Below, piece after piece: positions 1 through 6,763 of a DNA stretch of 9,655 nt (its first letter is position 1; every line of letters begins with the position of its first letter). The notes beneath the pieces were generated by a model. It searched no databases and was not told the origin of the DNA. It saw only the letters and a program-made list of their open reading frames with translations. Made by a program: the position numbers and the translations under genes. Source of the DNA: Burkholderiales bacterium (lineage in GTDB: Bacteria > Pseudomonadota > Gammaproteobacteria > Burkholderiales > Burkholderiaceae_C); NCBI GenBank assembly GCA_028869035.1, contig JAGWTL010000093.1, positions 1 through 9,655 of the forward strand. The letters are read 5' to 3'.

Positions 1-1793
1 GCTCCTACTCCTGGCACTGCCCGGGGCACTCGGGCGGCGTGGCCTTCCTCAAGAGCCCGGTGGGCCAGATGTACCACCAGTTCTACGGCGAGAACATGCT
101 GCGCGCCGACGTCTGCAACGCGGTCGAAGAGCTGGGCCAGCTGCTGGACCACGACGGCGCCATCGGCGAGAGCGAGCGCAATGCTGCGCGCATCTTCAAC
201 GCCGACCACTGCTATTTCGTCACCAACGGCACCAGCACCTCGAACAAGATGGTCTGGCACCACACGGTGGCGCCGGGCGACGTGGTGGTGGTCGATCGCA
301 ACTGCCACAAGTCCATCCTGCACGCCATCATCATGACCGGGGCCATCCCGGTCTTCCTCAAGCCCACGCGCAACCACTTCGGCATCATCGGCCCGATCCC
401 GCAGAGCGAGTTCGAACCGGCGGCGATCCAGGCCAAGATCAAGGCCAATCCCCTGCTCAAGGGCGTGGACCCGAAGAAGGTCAAGCCGCGCGTGCTGACA
501 CTCACGCAGTCCACCTACGACGGCGTGCTCTACAACACCGAGACCATCAAGACCCTGCTCGACGGCTACGTCGACAACCTGCATTTCGACGAGGCCTGGC
601 TGCCGCACGCGGCCTTCCACCCCTTTTATGGCCGCTATCACGCCATGGGCAAGAAGCGCGGGCGGCCGAAGCATTCCATGGTCTATGCCACCCAGTCCAT
701 CCACAAGCTGCTGGCCGGCATCAGCCAGGCCAGCCACGTGCTGGTGCAGGATGCCGAGAACACCAAGCTGGACCACCACCTCTTCAACGAGGCCTATCTG
801 ATGCACACCAGCACCAGCCCGCAGTACAGCATCATCGCCAGCTGCGATGTGGCGGCCGCCATGATGGAGCCGCCCGGCGGCACCGCGCTGGTGGAGGAAA
901 GCATTCTCGAGTCGCTCAACTTCCGCCGCGCCATGCGCAAGGTGGACGAGGAATACGGCAAGGACTGGTGGTTCAAGGTCTGGGGCCCGGAGAAGCTGAC
1001 GGAAGAGGGCATCGGCAGCGCCGAGGACTGGATCATCCGCAGCGATGGCCGCAGCACCAAGAACGGCAGCAAGTGGCACGGCTTCGGCCAGCTGGCCGAC
1101 GGCTTCAACATGCTGGACCCGATCAAGTCCACTATCGTCACGCCCGGCCTGAACCTGGACGGCAAGTTCGACAAGACCGGCCTGCCGGCCTCCATCGTGA
1201 CCAAGTACCTGGCCGAGCACGGCGTGGTGGTGGAGAAGACCGGCCTTTACAGCTTCTTCATCATGTTCACCATCGGCATCACCAAGGGCCGCTGGAACAC
1301 CCTGCTGACCGCGCTGCAGCAGTTCAAGGACGACTACGACAAGAACCAGCCCATGTGGCGCGTCATGCCGGACTTCTGCAAGAAGCAGCCGCGCTACGAA
1401 CGCATGGGCCTGCGCGACCTCTGCCAGTTCATCCATGAGACGTACGCCAAATACGACATCGCGCGCCTGACCACCGAGATGTACCTGAGCGACCTGACGC
1501 CGGCCATGAACCCCAGCGACGCCTACGCGCACATCGCCCACCGCAAGACCGAACGCGTGGAGATCGACCAGCTGGAAGGCCGCATCACCGTGGGACTGGT
1601 GACTCCCTACCCTCCGGGCATCCCGCTGCTGATCCCGGGCGAGGTCTTCAACAGGAAGATCGTGGACTACCTCAAGTTCGCGCGCGAGTTCAACAGCCAG
1701 TGCCCGGGCTTCGAGACCGACATCCACGGCCTGGTGGAGGAGGCCGGCCCGGACGGCAAGAAGCATTACTACGCCGACTGCGTGCGGGCCTGA
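1..1793 (+). CDS. Orn/Lys/Arg decarboxylase, PLP-dependent (5' truncated)
   Basis: This is a fold-type I PLP decarboxylase of basic amino acids, which makes a polyamine or diamine and consumes a proton; it is expected in the cytoplasm. The reading frame is open to the left edge (first full codon at 3, reading SYSWHCPGHSGGVAFL), so the GTG at 39 is internal and not the start. About 596 residues are present; full-length relatives are about 710-760, so roughly the N-terminal wing/linker part is missing. Visible motifs are HCPGHSGG, GTSTSNK, DRNCHKS (PLP-stacking His), HFDEAW with the Asp (588-590) that contacts the pyridine nitrogen, and SIHKLLAGISQAS, whose Lys (705-707) should form the Schiff base. 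The C-terminal domain is complete and ends at TGA 1791-1793, followed by a hairpin terminator. The sequence looks closer to the AdiA / Pseudomonas LdcA type than to E. coli CadA or SpeC. Arginine, lysine or ornithine as substrate cannot be decided here, so no symbol is given. Confidence 0.93.
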   Translation, partial: SYSWHCPGHSGGVAFLKSPVGQMYHQFYGENMLRADVCNAVEELGQLLDHDGAIGESERNAARIFNADHCYFVTNGTSTSNKMVWHHTVAPGDVVVVDRNCHKSILHAIIMTGAIPVFLKPTRNHFGIIGPIPQSEFEPAAIQAKIKANPLLKGVDPKKVKPRVLTLTQSTYDGVLYNTETIKTLLDGYVDNLHFDEAWLPHAAFHPFYGRYHAMGKKRGRPKHSMVYATQSIHKLLAGISQASHVLVQDAENTKLDHHLFNEAYLMHTSTSPQYSIIASCDVAAAMMEPPGGTALVEESILESLNFRRAMRKVDEEYGKDWWFKVWGPEKLTEEGIGSAEDWIIRSDGRSTKNGSKWHGFGQLADGFNMLDPIKSTIVTPGLNLDGKFDKTGLPASIVTKYLAEHGVVVEKTGLYSFFIMFTIGITKGRWNTLLTALQQFKDDYDKNQPMWRVMPDFCKKQPRYERMGLRDLCQFIHETYAKYDIARLTTEMYLSDLTPAMNPSDAYAHIAHRKTERVEIDQLEGRITVGLVTPYPPGIPLLIPGEVFNRKIVDYLKFAREFNSQCPGFETDIHGLVEEAGPDGKKHYYADCVRA

Positions 1794-1816
1794 AGCGGCG
1801 CTGGCCCGCCGCAAAG

Positions 1817-1844
1817 AAAACGCCCCGCGTTGCGGGGCGTTTTT
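1817..1844. terminator. Bidirectional intrinsic terminator between decarboxylase gene and fabI
   Basis: A perfect inverted repeat AAAACGCCCCGC / GCGGGGCGTTTT with a 3-nt loop (GTT, 1829-1831) is followed by one more T. The flanking A-run and T-run give a U-tract on either strand. It lies 23 nt after the decarboxylase stop and 17 nt beyond the fabI stop on the other strand, so one hairpin can end both convergent transcripts. Confidence 0.88.
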
Positions 1845-1861
1845 CATGGAGGCGGTGCGGT

Positions 1862-2656
1862 TTATTCGACGATGGCCACGGCGGTCTGGCTGAAGCCGCC
1901 GTCCACATAGGTGATCTCGGCGGTCACGCCGCCGGCCAGGTCGCTCAGCAGGAAGGCGGCCACATGGCCCACGTCCTCGATGGTGACGTTGCGGCGGATC
2001 GGCGAGGCGTTGGCCACCACACCCAGCAGCTTGGAGAAGTCCTTGATGCCGCTGGCGGCCAGGGTCTTGATCGGGCCGGCGCTGATGCCATTGGCGCGCA
2101 TGCTGCGGCCATCGGGCAGCTTGCCCACGGCTTCGGCCAGGTAGCGCACCGAGGCTTCCAGGCTGGCCTTGGCCAGGCCCATGGTGTTGTAGTTGGGGAT
2201 GGCGCGCAGGGCGCCCAGGTAGCTCAGGGTCAGCAGGGCCGACTTGTCCTTGAGATAGGGCAGGGCGGCCTTGGCCATGGCCGGGAAGCTGTAGGCGCTG
2301 ATGTCGTGGGCGATGCGGAAACCCTCGCGCGAAAGGCCGTCCAGGAAGTTGCCGGCAATGGCTTCACGCGGGGCGAAGCCGATGCTGTGCACAAAACCGT
2401 CGAACTGGGGCCAGTGGGCCGAGAGGTCCTTGAAGAGCTGCTCGATCTGGGCGTCGTCACCGACGTCGCAGTCGAAGACCAGCTTGGAGTTGAAGTCGGC
2501 GGCGAACTCGGTGATACGGTCCTTGAAACGTTCACCCACATAGCTGAAGGCCAGCTCGGCCCCCTGTCCATGGCAGGCCTTGGCGATGCCGTAGGCGATG
2601 GAGCGGTTGCTCAGCACGCCGGTGATCAGAAATTTCTTGCCGGTGAGGAATCCCAT
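1862..2656 (-). CDS. fabI: Enoyl-[acyl-carrier-protein] reductase (NADH), FabI
   Basis: FabI catalyses the last step of each fatty-acid elongation cycle, reducing trans-2-enoyl-ACP with NADH in the cytosol; it is the triclosan target. The product is 264 aa (E. coli FabI is 262). The N-terminus MGFLTGKKFLITGVLSNRSI has the Gly-rich nucleotide-binding pattern typical of FabI (GVxxNxSIAxG). The catalytic set is Tyr146, Tyr156 and Lys163 (SYLGA and NYNTMGLAK), with the same numbering as E. coli, and SIGFAP (Gly93) is intact. The AASGIKDF substrate loop is present but shifted by four residues because of a short insertion, KLPDGRSM, after Lys163. The ATG at 2656 is chosen because it gives the standard FabI N-terminus and follows a purine-rich GAGAAA; the frame stays open far upstream only by chance. 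The gene is divergent from yejA with about 50 bp between starts, and ends at TAA 1862-1864 just before the shared terminator. Confidence in the function is high. Confidence 0.97.
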   Translation of the reverse strand: MGFLTGKKFLITGVLSNRSIAYGIAKACHGQGAELAFSYVGERFKDRITEFAADFNSKLVFDCDVGDDAQIEQLFKDLSAHWPQFDGFVHSIGFAPREAIAGNFLDGLSREGFRIAHDISAYSFPAMAKAALPYLKDKSALLTLSYLGALRAIPNYNTMGLAKASLEASVRYLAEAVGKLPDGRSMRANGISAGPIKTLAASGIKDFSKLLGVVANASPIRRNVTIEDVGHVAAFLLSDLAGGVTAEITYVDGGFSQTAVAIVE

Positions 2657-2686
2657 ATTTTTTCTCGGTTGGCCTGAGGAAGTAAA

Positions 2687-2702
2687 AATTCTGTGCAGAA
2701 TT
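2687..2702. promoter_or_regulatory. 16-bp perfect palindrome in the fabI-yejA divergent gap
   Basis: The sequence AATTCTG-TG-CAGAATT has two perfect 7-nt arms around a 2-nt centre. It is the only clear symmetric element in the roughly 50-bp gap between the divergent fabI and yejA starts. It could be a regulator-binding site. In yejA mRNA it could instead form a small hairpin between the Shine-Dalgarno-like GAGGAAG (2676-2682) and the ATG at 2708. No convincing -35/-10 pair for either gene is visible in the gap, so promoters probably lie partly inside the opposite coding regions. The role is inferred from position and symmetry only. Confidence 0.4.
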
Positions 2703-2707
2703 GTCGC

Positions 2708-4573
2708 ATGCGGATGCGTTGTTTCCTGCTGGGTCTGGTTTCGCTGTTTTCGGCAGTGCCGGTCTGGGCTGCCCATGCCTATGCCCAGTTTGGTGACATC
2801 AAGTACCCGGCAGGTTTTGCGCATTTCGATTACGTGAACCCGGCCGCTCCCAAGGGTGGAGACATCACCCTGGTGCCGCCGACCCGCCTCTCCAACTTCG
2901 ACAAGTACAACCCCTACACGCTCAAGGGCAGCGCGCCGCCGGGCTTGAATGGTCTGGTCTTCGAGACCCTGCTCACCGGTACTTTTGACGAGCCGACCAC
3001 GGCCTATGGCCTGCTGGCCCAGGACGTGACCTTGGCCAAGGACCGCCTCTCCGCCGTCTTCACCCTCAACCCCCTGGCGCGCTTCCACAACGGCGACCCG
3101 GTGCTGGCGGCCGACGTCAAGCATTCCTTTGACCGGCTGGTGTCCAGGGAAGCGGCGCCGCAGTTCCGCACCATCTTCGGCGAGATCAGGGGCGTCACGG
3201 TGCTGGGCGAGCGCCAGGTGCGTTTTGATTTCAAGCGCGTCAATGCCGAGTTGCCGCTGATTGCCGGCAGCCTGCCGGTCTTCAGCCGCAAATGGGGCCT
3301 GGAGAATGGCAAGCTCAAACCGCTGGACCAGATCGTCACCGACCTGCCTATCGGTTCCGGCCCCTACAGGATAGGCAAGGTCAATTTCGGCAAGGACATC
3401 AGCTACGAGCGAGATCCGGCCTACTGGGCAAAGGACCTCAACGTGCGACGCGGGATGTTCAACTTCGACCGCATCACCTACAAGATCTACAAGGACAACA
3501 CAGCCCAGCTGGAAGCTTTCAAGGCGGGGGAGTTCGATTTCATCCAGGCCTTTATCGCGCGCGAATGGGCGCGCGCCTACACCGGCAAACAGTTCGAACG
3601 CGGGGAGTTGATCAAGAAAGAGCTGCGGCACGGCAATGCCGGCGATTTCCAGGGCTTTCTGTTCAATCTGCGGCGCGACAAGTTCAAGGACGTGCGCGTG
3701 CGCCAGGCCATCGCCCTGGCAATGGACTTCGAGTGGATGAACCGCCAGCTTTTCTACAACGCCTACACCCGGGTGCGTGGGTATTTCGTTGGCAGCGACT
3801 TCGAGGCCAGAGGCAAGCCCACGCCCGAGGAACTGGCTGTGCTGGCGCCGCTGCGCCGCCTGCTGCCGTCCGAGGTGTACACCGAGGCGGCGCCCTTGCC
3901 GCCCTACACCAGCCTGGATCCGGCCTCGGGCCAGACCCTGCGCGACAACCTGCGCCATGCGCGCGACCTGCTGGCCGCCGCCGGCTGGACCTACCGCGAC
4001 GGCGCCCTGCGCAATGCGAAGGGTGAGCCCTTCACCATCGAGTTCCTCGACAACTCCGGCTCCATGGGCCGTGTGGTCACGCCCTACGCGCGCAACCTCG
4101 AGAAGCTGGGCATGCAGGTCAACTACAAGGTGATCGACTTCGCCATCCTGCAAAAGCGCATGGACGTGTTTGACTTCGATATCATCAGCAACCGCATGAT
4201 AGGCAGCGAGGCGCCAGGCGCCGAACTGCTGGAGCGTTACGGCTCCAAGGCCGCCGATACCGAGGGGTCGAGCAATGTGATCGGCCTCAAGAGCCCGGCG
4301 GTGGATGCCCTGCTGGACCAGGTGATTTCGGCCCAGACCCGGCCGCAGCTGGTGGCCAGGGTGCGCGCGCTGGACCGCGTGCTGCGCCATGGTCATTACG
4401 CCGTGCCGCACTGGTACAGCGGCGTGTTTCGCGTGGCCTGGCGCGCCGGCCGCTTCGAGCAGCCGGCCGTGACGCCTCGCTATTACCAGCCCGAGGCCTG
4501 GGTCACCTCCGTCTGGTGGGCCAGCCCGGGCAACCTGGCCGCCAGCCGGACCGCGAACGGGGGAGGGAAATAA
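2708..4573 (+). CDS. yejA: Periplasmic peptide-binding protein of ABC importer, YejA
   Basis: This is the family 5 extracellular solute-binding protein of the YejABEF importer; it captures oligopeptides in the periplasm and delivers them to YejBE. From the ATG at 2708 it has 621 aa (E. coli YejA is about 604). The Sec signal is MRMRCFLLGLVSLFSAVPVWA, with cleavage likely after VWA or AHA. The mature part contains AHFDYVNPAAPKGG, ARFHNGDP, IGSGPYRI, EAFKAGEFDF and RVRQAIALAMDFEWMN, which follow E. coli YejA closely. Start choice: an in-frame GTG at 2693 would add MQNCR and sits 10 nt after GAGGAAG, whereas the ATGs at 2708 and 2714 give a better signal peptide but lack a close Shine-Dalgarno. 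The start is therefore uncertain by 5-7 codons. It is the first gene of the operon, and its TAA is 3 nt before yejB. The ligand range is not visible from sequence. Confidence 0.93.
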   Translation: MRMRCFLLGLVSLFSAVPVWAAHAYAQFGDIKYPAGFAHFDYVNPAAPKGGDITLVPPTRLSNFDKYNPYTLKGSAPPGLNGLVFETLLTGTFDEPTTAYGLLAQDVTLAKDRLSAVFTLNPLARFHNGDPVLAADVKHSFDRLVSREAAPQFRTIFGEIRGVTVLGERQVRFDFKRVNAELPLIAGSLPVFSRKWGLENGKLKPLDQIVTDLPIGSGPYRIGKVNFGKDISYERDPAYWAKDLNVRRGMFNFDRITYKIYKDNTAQLEAFKAGEFDFIQAFIAREWARAYTGKQFERGELIKKELRHGNAGDFQGFLFNLRRDKFKDVRVRQAIALAMDFEWMNRQLFYNAYTRVRGYFVGSDFEARGKPTPEELAVLAPLRRLLPSEVYTEAAPLPPYTSLDPASGQTLRDNLRHARDLLAAAGWTYRDGALRNAKGEPFTIEFLDNSGSMGRVVTPYARNLEKLGMQVNYKVIDFAILQKRMDVFDFDIISNRMIGSEAPGAELLERYGSKAADTEGSSNVIGLKSPAVDALLDQVISAQTRPQLVARVRALDRVLRHGHYAVPHWYSGVFRVAWRAGRFEQPAVTPRYYQPEAWVTSVWWASPGNLAASRTANGGGK

Positions 4574-4576
4574 GCC

Positions 4577-5611
4577 ATGGCGGCCTACATCCTCAAGCGC
4601 CTGCTGCTCATGATCCCCACGCTCTTCGGCATCCTGCTGCTGACCTTTGTGGTCATCCAGTTCGTGCCAGGCGGCCCGGTGGAGCAGATGGTGGCCCAGC
4701 TTCAGGGCCGCGATACCGGCGGGGAGGGCGCTGCCGCCGGTGGCGCGGGCTACCGTGGTCGCCAGGGGGTGGATGCAGCACGCATCGCCGAGATCCGCAC
4801 CTTCTACGGTTTCGACAAGCCGGCGCACGAACGCTTCTGGCAGATGCTGGGCCAGTACGCGCGTTTTGACCTGGGCAAGAGCTTCTTTTATCCCAAGAGC
4901 GTGTGGGAGCTGGTCAAGGACAAGCTGCCGGTCTCCATCAGTCTGGGGCTGTGGACTTTCTTCCTGAGCTATCTCATCTCCATCCCCCTGGGCATCAGCA
5001 AGGCCGTGCGCGCCGGCACACGTTTCGACACGCTGACCAGCCTCATCGTGCTGGTGGGCTATGCCATCCCCGGTTTCGTGCTGGGGGTTGCGCTGCTGGT
5101 GGTCTTCGGCGGTCAACTGCAGTGGTTCCCCCTGCGCGGCCTGACGTCGAGCAACTGGGACACCCTGAGCTGGGGCGCGAAGATCATGGACTATCTCTGG
5201 CACATCACCTTGCCGGTCACAGCCAGCGTGCTGGGCGCCTTTGCCGTGACCACCATGCTGACCAAGAACGCCTTCCTTGAGGAAATCCGCAAGCAATACG
5301 TGCTGACGGCCCGCGCCAAGGGCCTGGGCGAGAGCCGGGTGCTGTGGACGCATGTGTTCCGCAACGCGCTGATCCCCATCGTCACGGGCTTTCCTGCGGC
5401 CTTTATCGGCGCCTTCTTCGCCGGCTCGCTGCTGATCGAGACCCTGTTCTCGCTCGACGGCCTGGGCCTGCTGTCCTATGAGTCGGTGATGCGGCGTGAC
5501 TACCCGGTGGTGCTGGGCACGCTTTATCTGTTCACGCTGATCGGCCTGGTGACCAAGCTGATCTCCGACCTCTGCTACGTCTGGGTCGATCCTCGTGTCA
5601 AATTTGACTAA
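4577..5611 (+). CDS. yejB: Peptide ABC transporter permease YejB
   Basis: YejB is one of the two inner-membrane channel subunits of the YejABEF peptide importer (binding-protein-dependent permease family, DppB/OppB-like). It has 344 aa (E. coli YejB is 364). The N-terminal TM helix starts MAAYILKRLLLMIPTLFGIL, followed by the PGGPVEQ motif. A Gly/Ala-rich periplasmic stretch (about 44-63) is shorter than in E. coli. The family segments YGFDKPAHERF and LPVSISLGLW follow, and then the later TM helices. The cytoplasmic EAA coupling loop that docks on the ATPase is TARAKGLGESRVLWTHVFRN (244-263) followed by ALIP. The ATG is 3 nt after the yejA stop, and GGGAGGG (4561-4567), inside the end of yejA, serves as a strong Shine-Dalgarno, so the two genes are translationally linked. 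The C-terminus DPRVKFD resembles the DPRIDF of E. coli YejB. Confidence 0.95.
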   Translation: MAAYILKRLLLMIPTLFGILLLTFVVIQFVPGGPVEQMVAQLQGRDTGGEGAAAGGAGYRGRQGVDAARIAEIRTFYGFDKPAHERFWQMLGQYARFDLGKSFFYPKSVWELVKDKLPVSISLGLWTFFLSYLISIPLGISKAVRAGTRFDTLTSLIVLVGYAIPGFVLGVALLVVFGGQLQWFPLRGLTSSNWDTLSWGAKIMDYLWHITLPVTASVLGAFAVTTMLTKNAFLEEIRKQYVLTARAKGLGESRVLWTHVFRNALIPIVTGFPAAFIGAFFAGSLLIETLFSLDGLGLLSYESVMRRDYPVVLGTLYLFTLIGLVTKLISDLCYVWVDPRVKFD

Positions 5612-5728
5612 CCCCCCCGTTGCCGCCTCCGGCGGCCTACCCCCCCAGGGGAGCAACGCCAGTGGCTTAGGCGTTGCCGGGCCACGGCGTTTCTCGACTG
5701 AGTCATGCCGTTCGCGGGGATTGGCTGC
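5612..5728 (+). repeat. Structured, REP-like palindromic spacer between yejB and yejE
   Basis: This 117-nt gap inside the operon is unlike the 3-nt and overlapping junctions on either side. It holds a tight hairpin GCCGCC-TCC-GGCGGC (5622-5636), a C-run facing GGGG (5641-5651), and a hairpin GCAACGCC/GGCGTTGC (5653-5660 with 5670-5677, 9-nt loop). The octamer CGTTGCCG occurs twice (5618-5625 and 5672-5679), so GCAACG at 5653-5658 can pair with either copy but not both. No T-run follows, so it does not look like a simple terminator. C-rich palindromic spacers of this style are common intergenic repeats in Comamonadaceae, as far as I recall. That it is a repeat family member is inference; the hairpins are seen directly. 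Confidence 0.5.
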
Positions 5729-6763
5729 ATGAGTGCCATTTCTCTTTCCCCATCCCGGCGCGCCTGGCAGCGCTTTCGGCGCAACCGCCTGGGCTACTGG
5801 AGCCTGCTGATCTTCTGCGTTCTTTTCGTGCTGAGCCTGGGCGCCGAACTCATTTCCAACGACAAGCCGCTTATCGCGCGTCACCACGGCCAGTGGTACT
5901 TGCCCATTCTGCACAACGTGCCGGAGACGACTTTTGGCGGCGACTTCGCCACACCGACCGACTACCTGGACCCCTTCATCCAGCGGCAGTTTGCCCAGCC
6001 CGGCAACTTCGCGCTGTACCCGCCCAACCCCTATCACCACAGCACCATCAACTACTTCGCCAAGGAGCCCAACCCCTCGGGGCCTTCGGCGGACAACTGG
6101 CTGGGCACGGACGACCGCGGACGTGACGTGGTCGCGCGCCTGCTCTACGGTTTCCGCATCTCTGTGCTGTTCGCGCTGGTGTTGACCATCATCGGCGTGC
6201 TGCTTGGCGTGATCACCGGGGCCGTGCAGGGTTACTTCGGCGGCAAGATCGACCTGGGTTTCCAGCGTTTCATCGAAATCTGGGGCTCCATGCCCGAGCT
6301 CTATCTGCTCATCATCTTCTCGGCCATGTTCGACCCCAGCATTTCGCTGCTGCTCATTCTGCTCAGCCTCTTCGGCTGGATGGGCCTGTCCGACTACGTG
6401 CGCGCCGAGTTCCTGCGTAACCGCCAGCTCGATTACGTGCGCGCGGCGCGCGCCATGGGCCTGTCCAATGCGCAGATCATCTGGCGCCATATCCTGCCCA
6501 ACAGCCTGACGCCGGTGGTGACCTTCCTGCCTTTCCGCATGAGTGCGGCCATTCTGGCGCTGACTTCGCTGGATTTCCTGGGCCTGGGCGTGCCGCCGGG
6601 TACACCTTCGCTGGGTGAACTGCTGGCCCAGGGCAAGAACAACATTGACGCCTGGTGGATTTCCCTGTCCACCTTCGGCGTTCTGGTCATCACCCTGCTG
6701 CTGCTGACCTTCATGGGTGATGCGCTGCGCGACGCGCTGGACCCGCGAAAGGCGGACCGATGA
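5729..6763 (+). CDS. yejE: Peptide ABC transporter permease YejE
   Basis: YejE is the second inner-membrane permease subunit, pairing with YejB. It has 344 aa from the ATG at 5729 (E. coli YejE is 341). It begins with a basic cytoplasmic stretch, RRAWQRFRRNRLGYWSL, then the first TM helix and ELISNDKPLIARHHGQWYLP, which is characteristic of YejE. The WLGTDDRGRDVVARLLYG motif (124-141) typical of DppC/OppC-type permeases is present, as is the EAA coupling loop YVRAARAMGLSNAQIIWRHI (236-255) followed by LPNSLTP. Start choice: an in-frame ATG at 5705 would add MPFAGIGC, but it has only a poor Shine-Dalgarno and the extra residues do not match the family; 5729 is preceded by GGGGA at about 8-nt spacing. 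The C-terminus ALRDALDPRK is typical of this family. Its stop overlaps the yejF start (ATGA). Confidence 0.95.
   Translation: MSAISLSPSRRAWQRFRRNRLGYWSLLIFCVLFVLSLGAELISNDKPLIARHHGQWYLPILHNVPETTFGGDFATPTDYLDPFIQRQFAQPGNFALYPPNPYHHSTINYFAKEPNPSGPSADNWLGTDDRGRDVVARLLYGFRISVLFALVLTIIGVLLGVITGAVQGYFGGKIDLGFQRFIEIWGSMPELYLLIIFSAMFDPSISLLLILLSLFGWMGLSDYVRAEFLRNRQLDYVRAARAMGLSNAQIIWRHILPNSLTPVVTFLPFRMSAAILALTSLDFLGLGVPPGTPSLGELLAQGKNNIDAWWISLSTFGVLVITLLLLTFMGDALRDALDPRKADR

Noticed and set aside
39..41. GTG as a real start for the decarboxylase.
   Set aside because: The upstream in-frame codons 3-38 encode SYSWHCPGHSGG, a conserved family motif, so the gene continues beyond the left edge.
1700..2677. 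A 325-codon + strand frame over the end of the decarboxylase gene and all of fabI.
   Set aside because: It is antisense to the clear FabI coding sequence, crosses the shared terminator, and encodes Gly/Ala/His-rich sequence with no family resemblance.
4703..4765. The Gly/Ala-rich stretch of YejB as a frameshift or foreign insertion.
   Set aside because: E. coli YejB has an even longer Gly-rich stretch at the same place, so it is a normal variable periplasmic loop.
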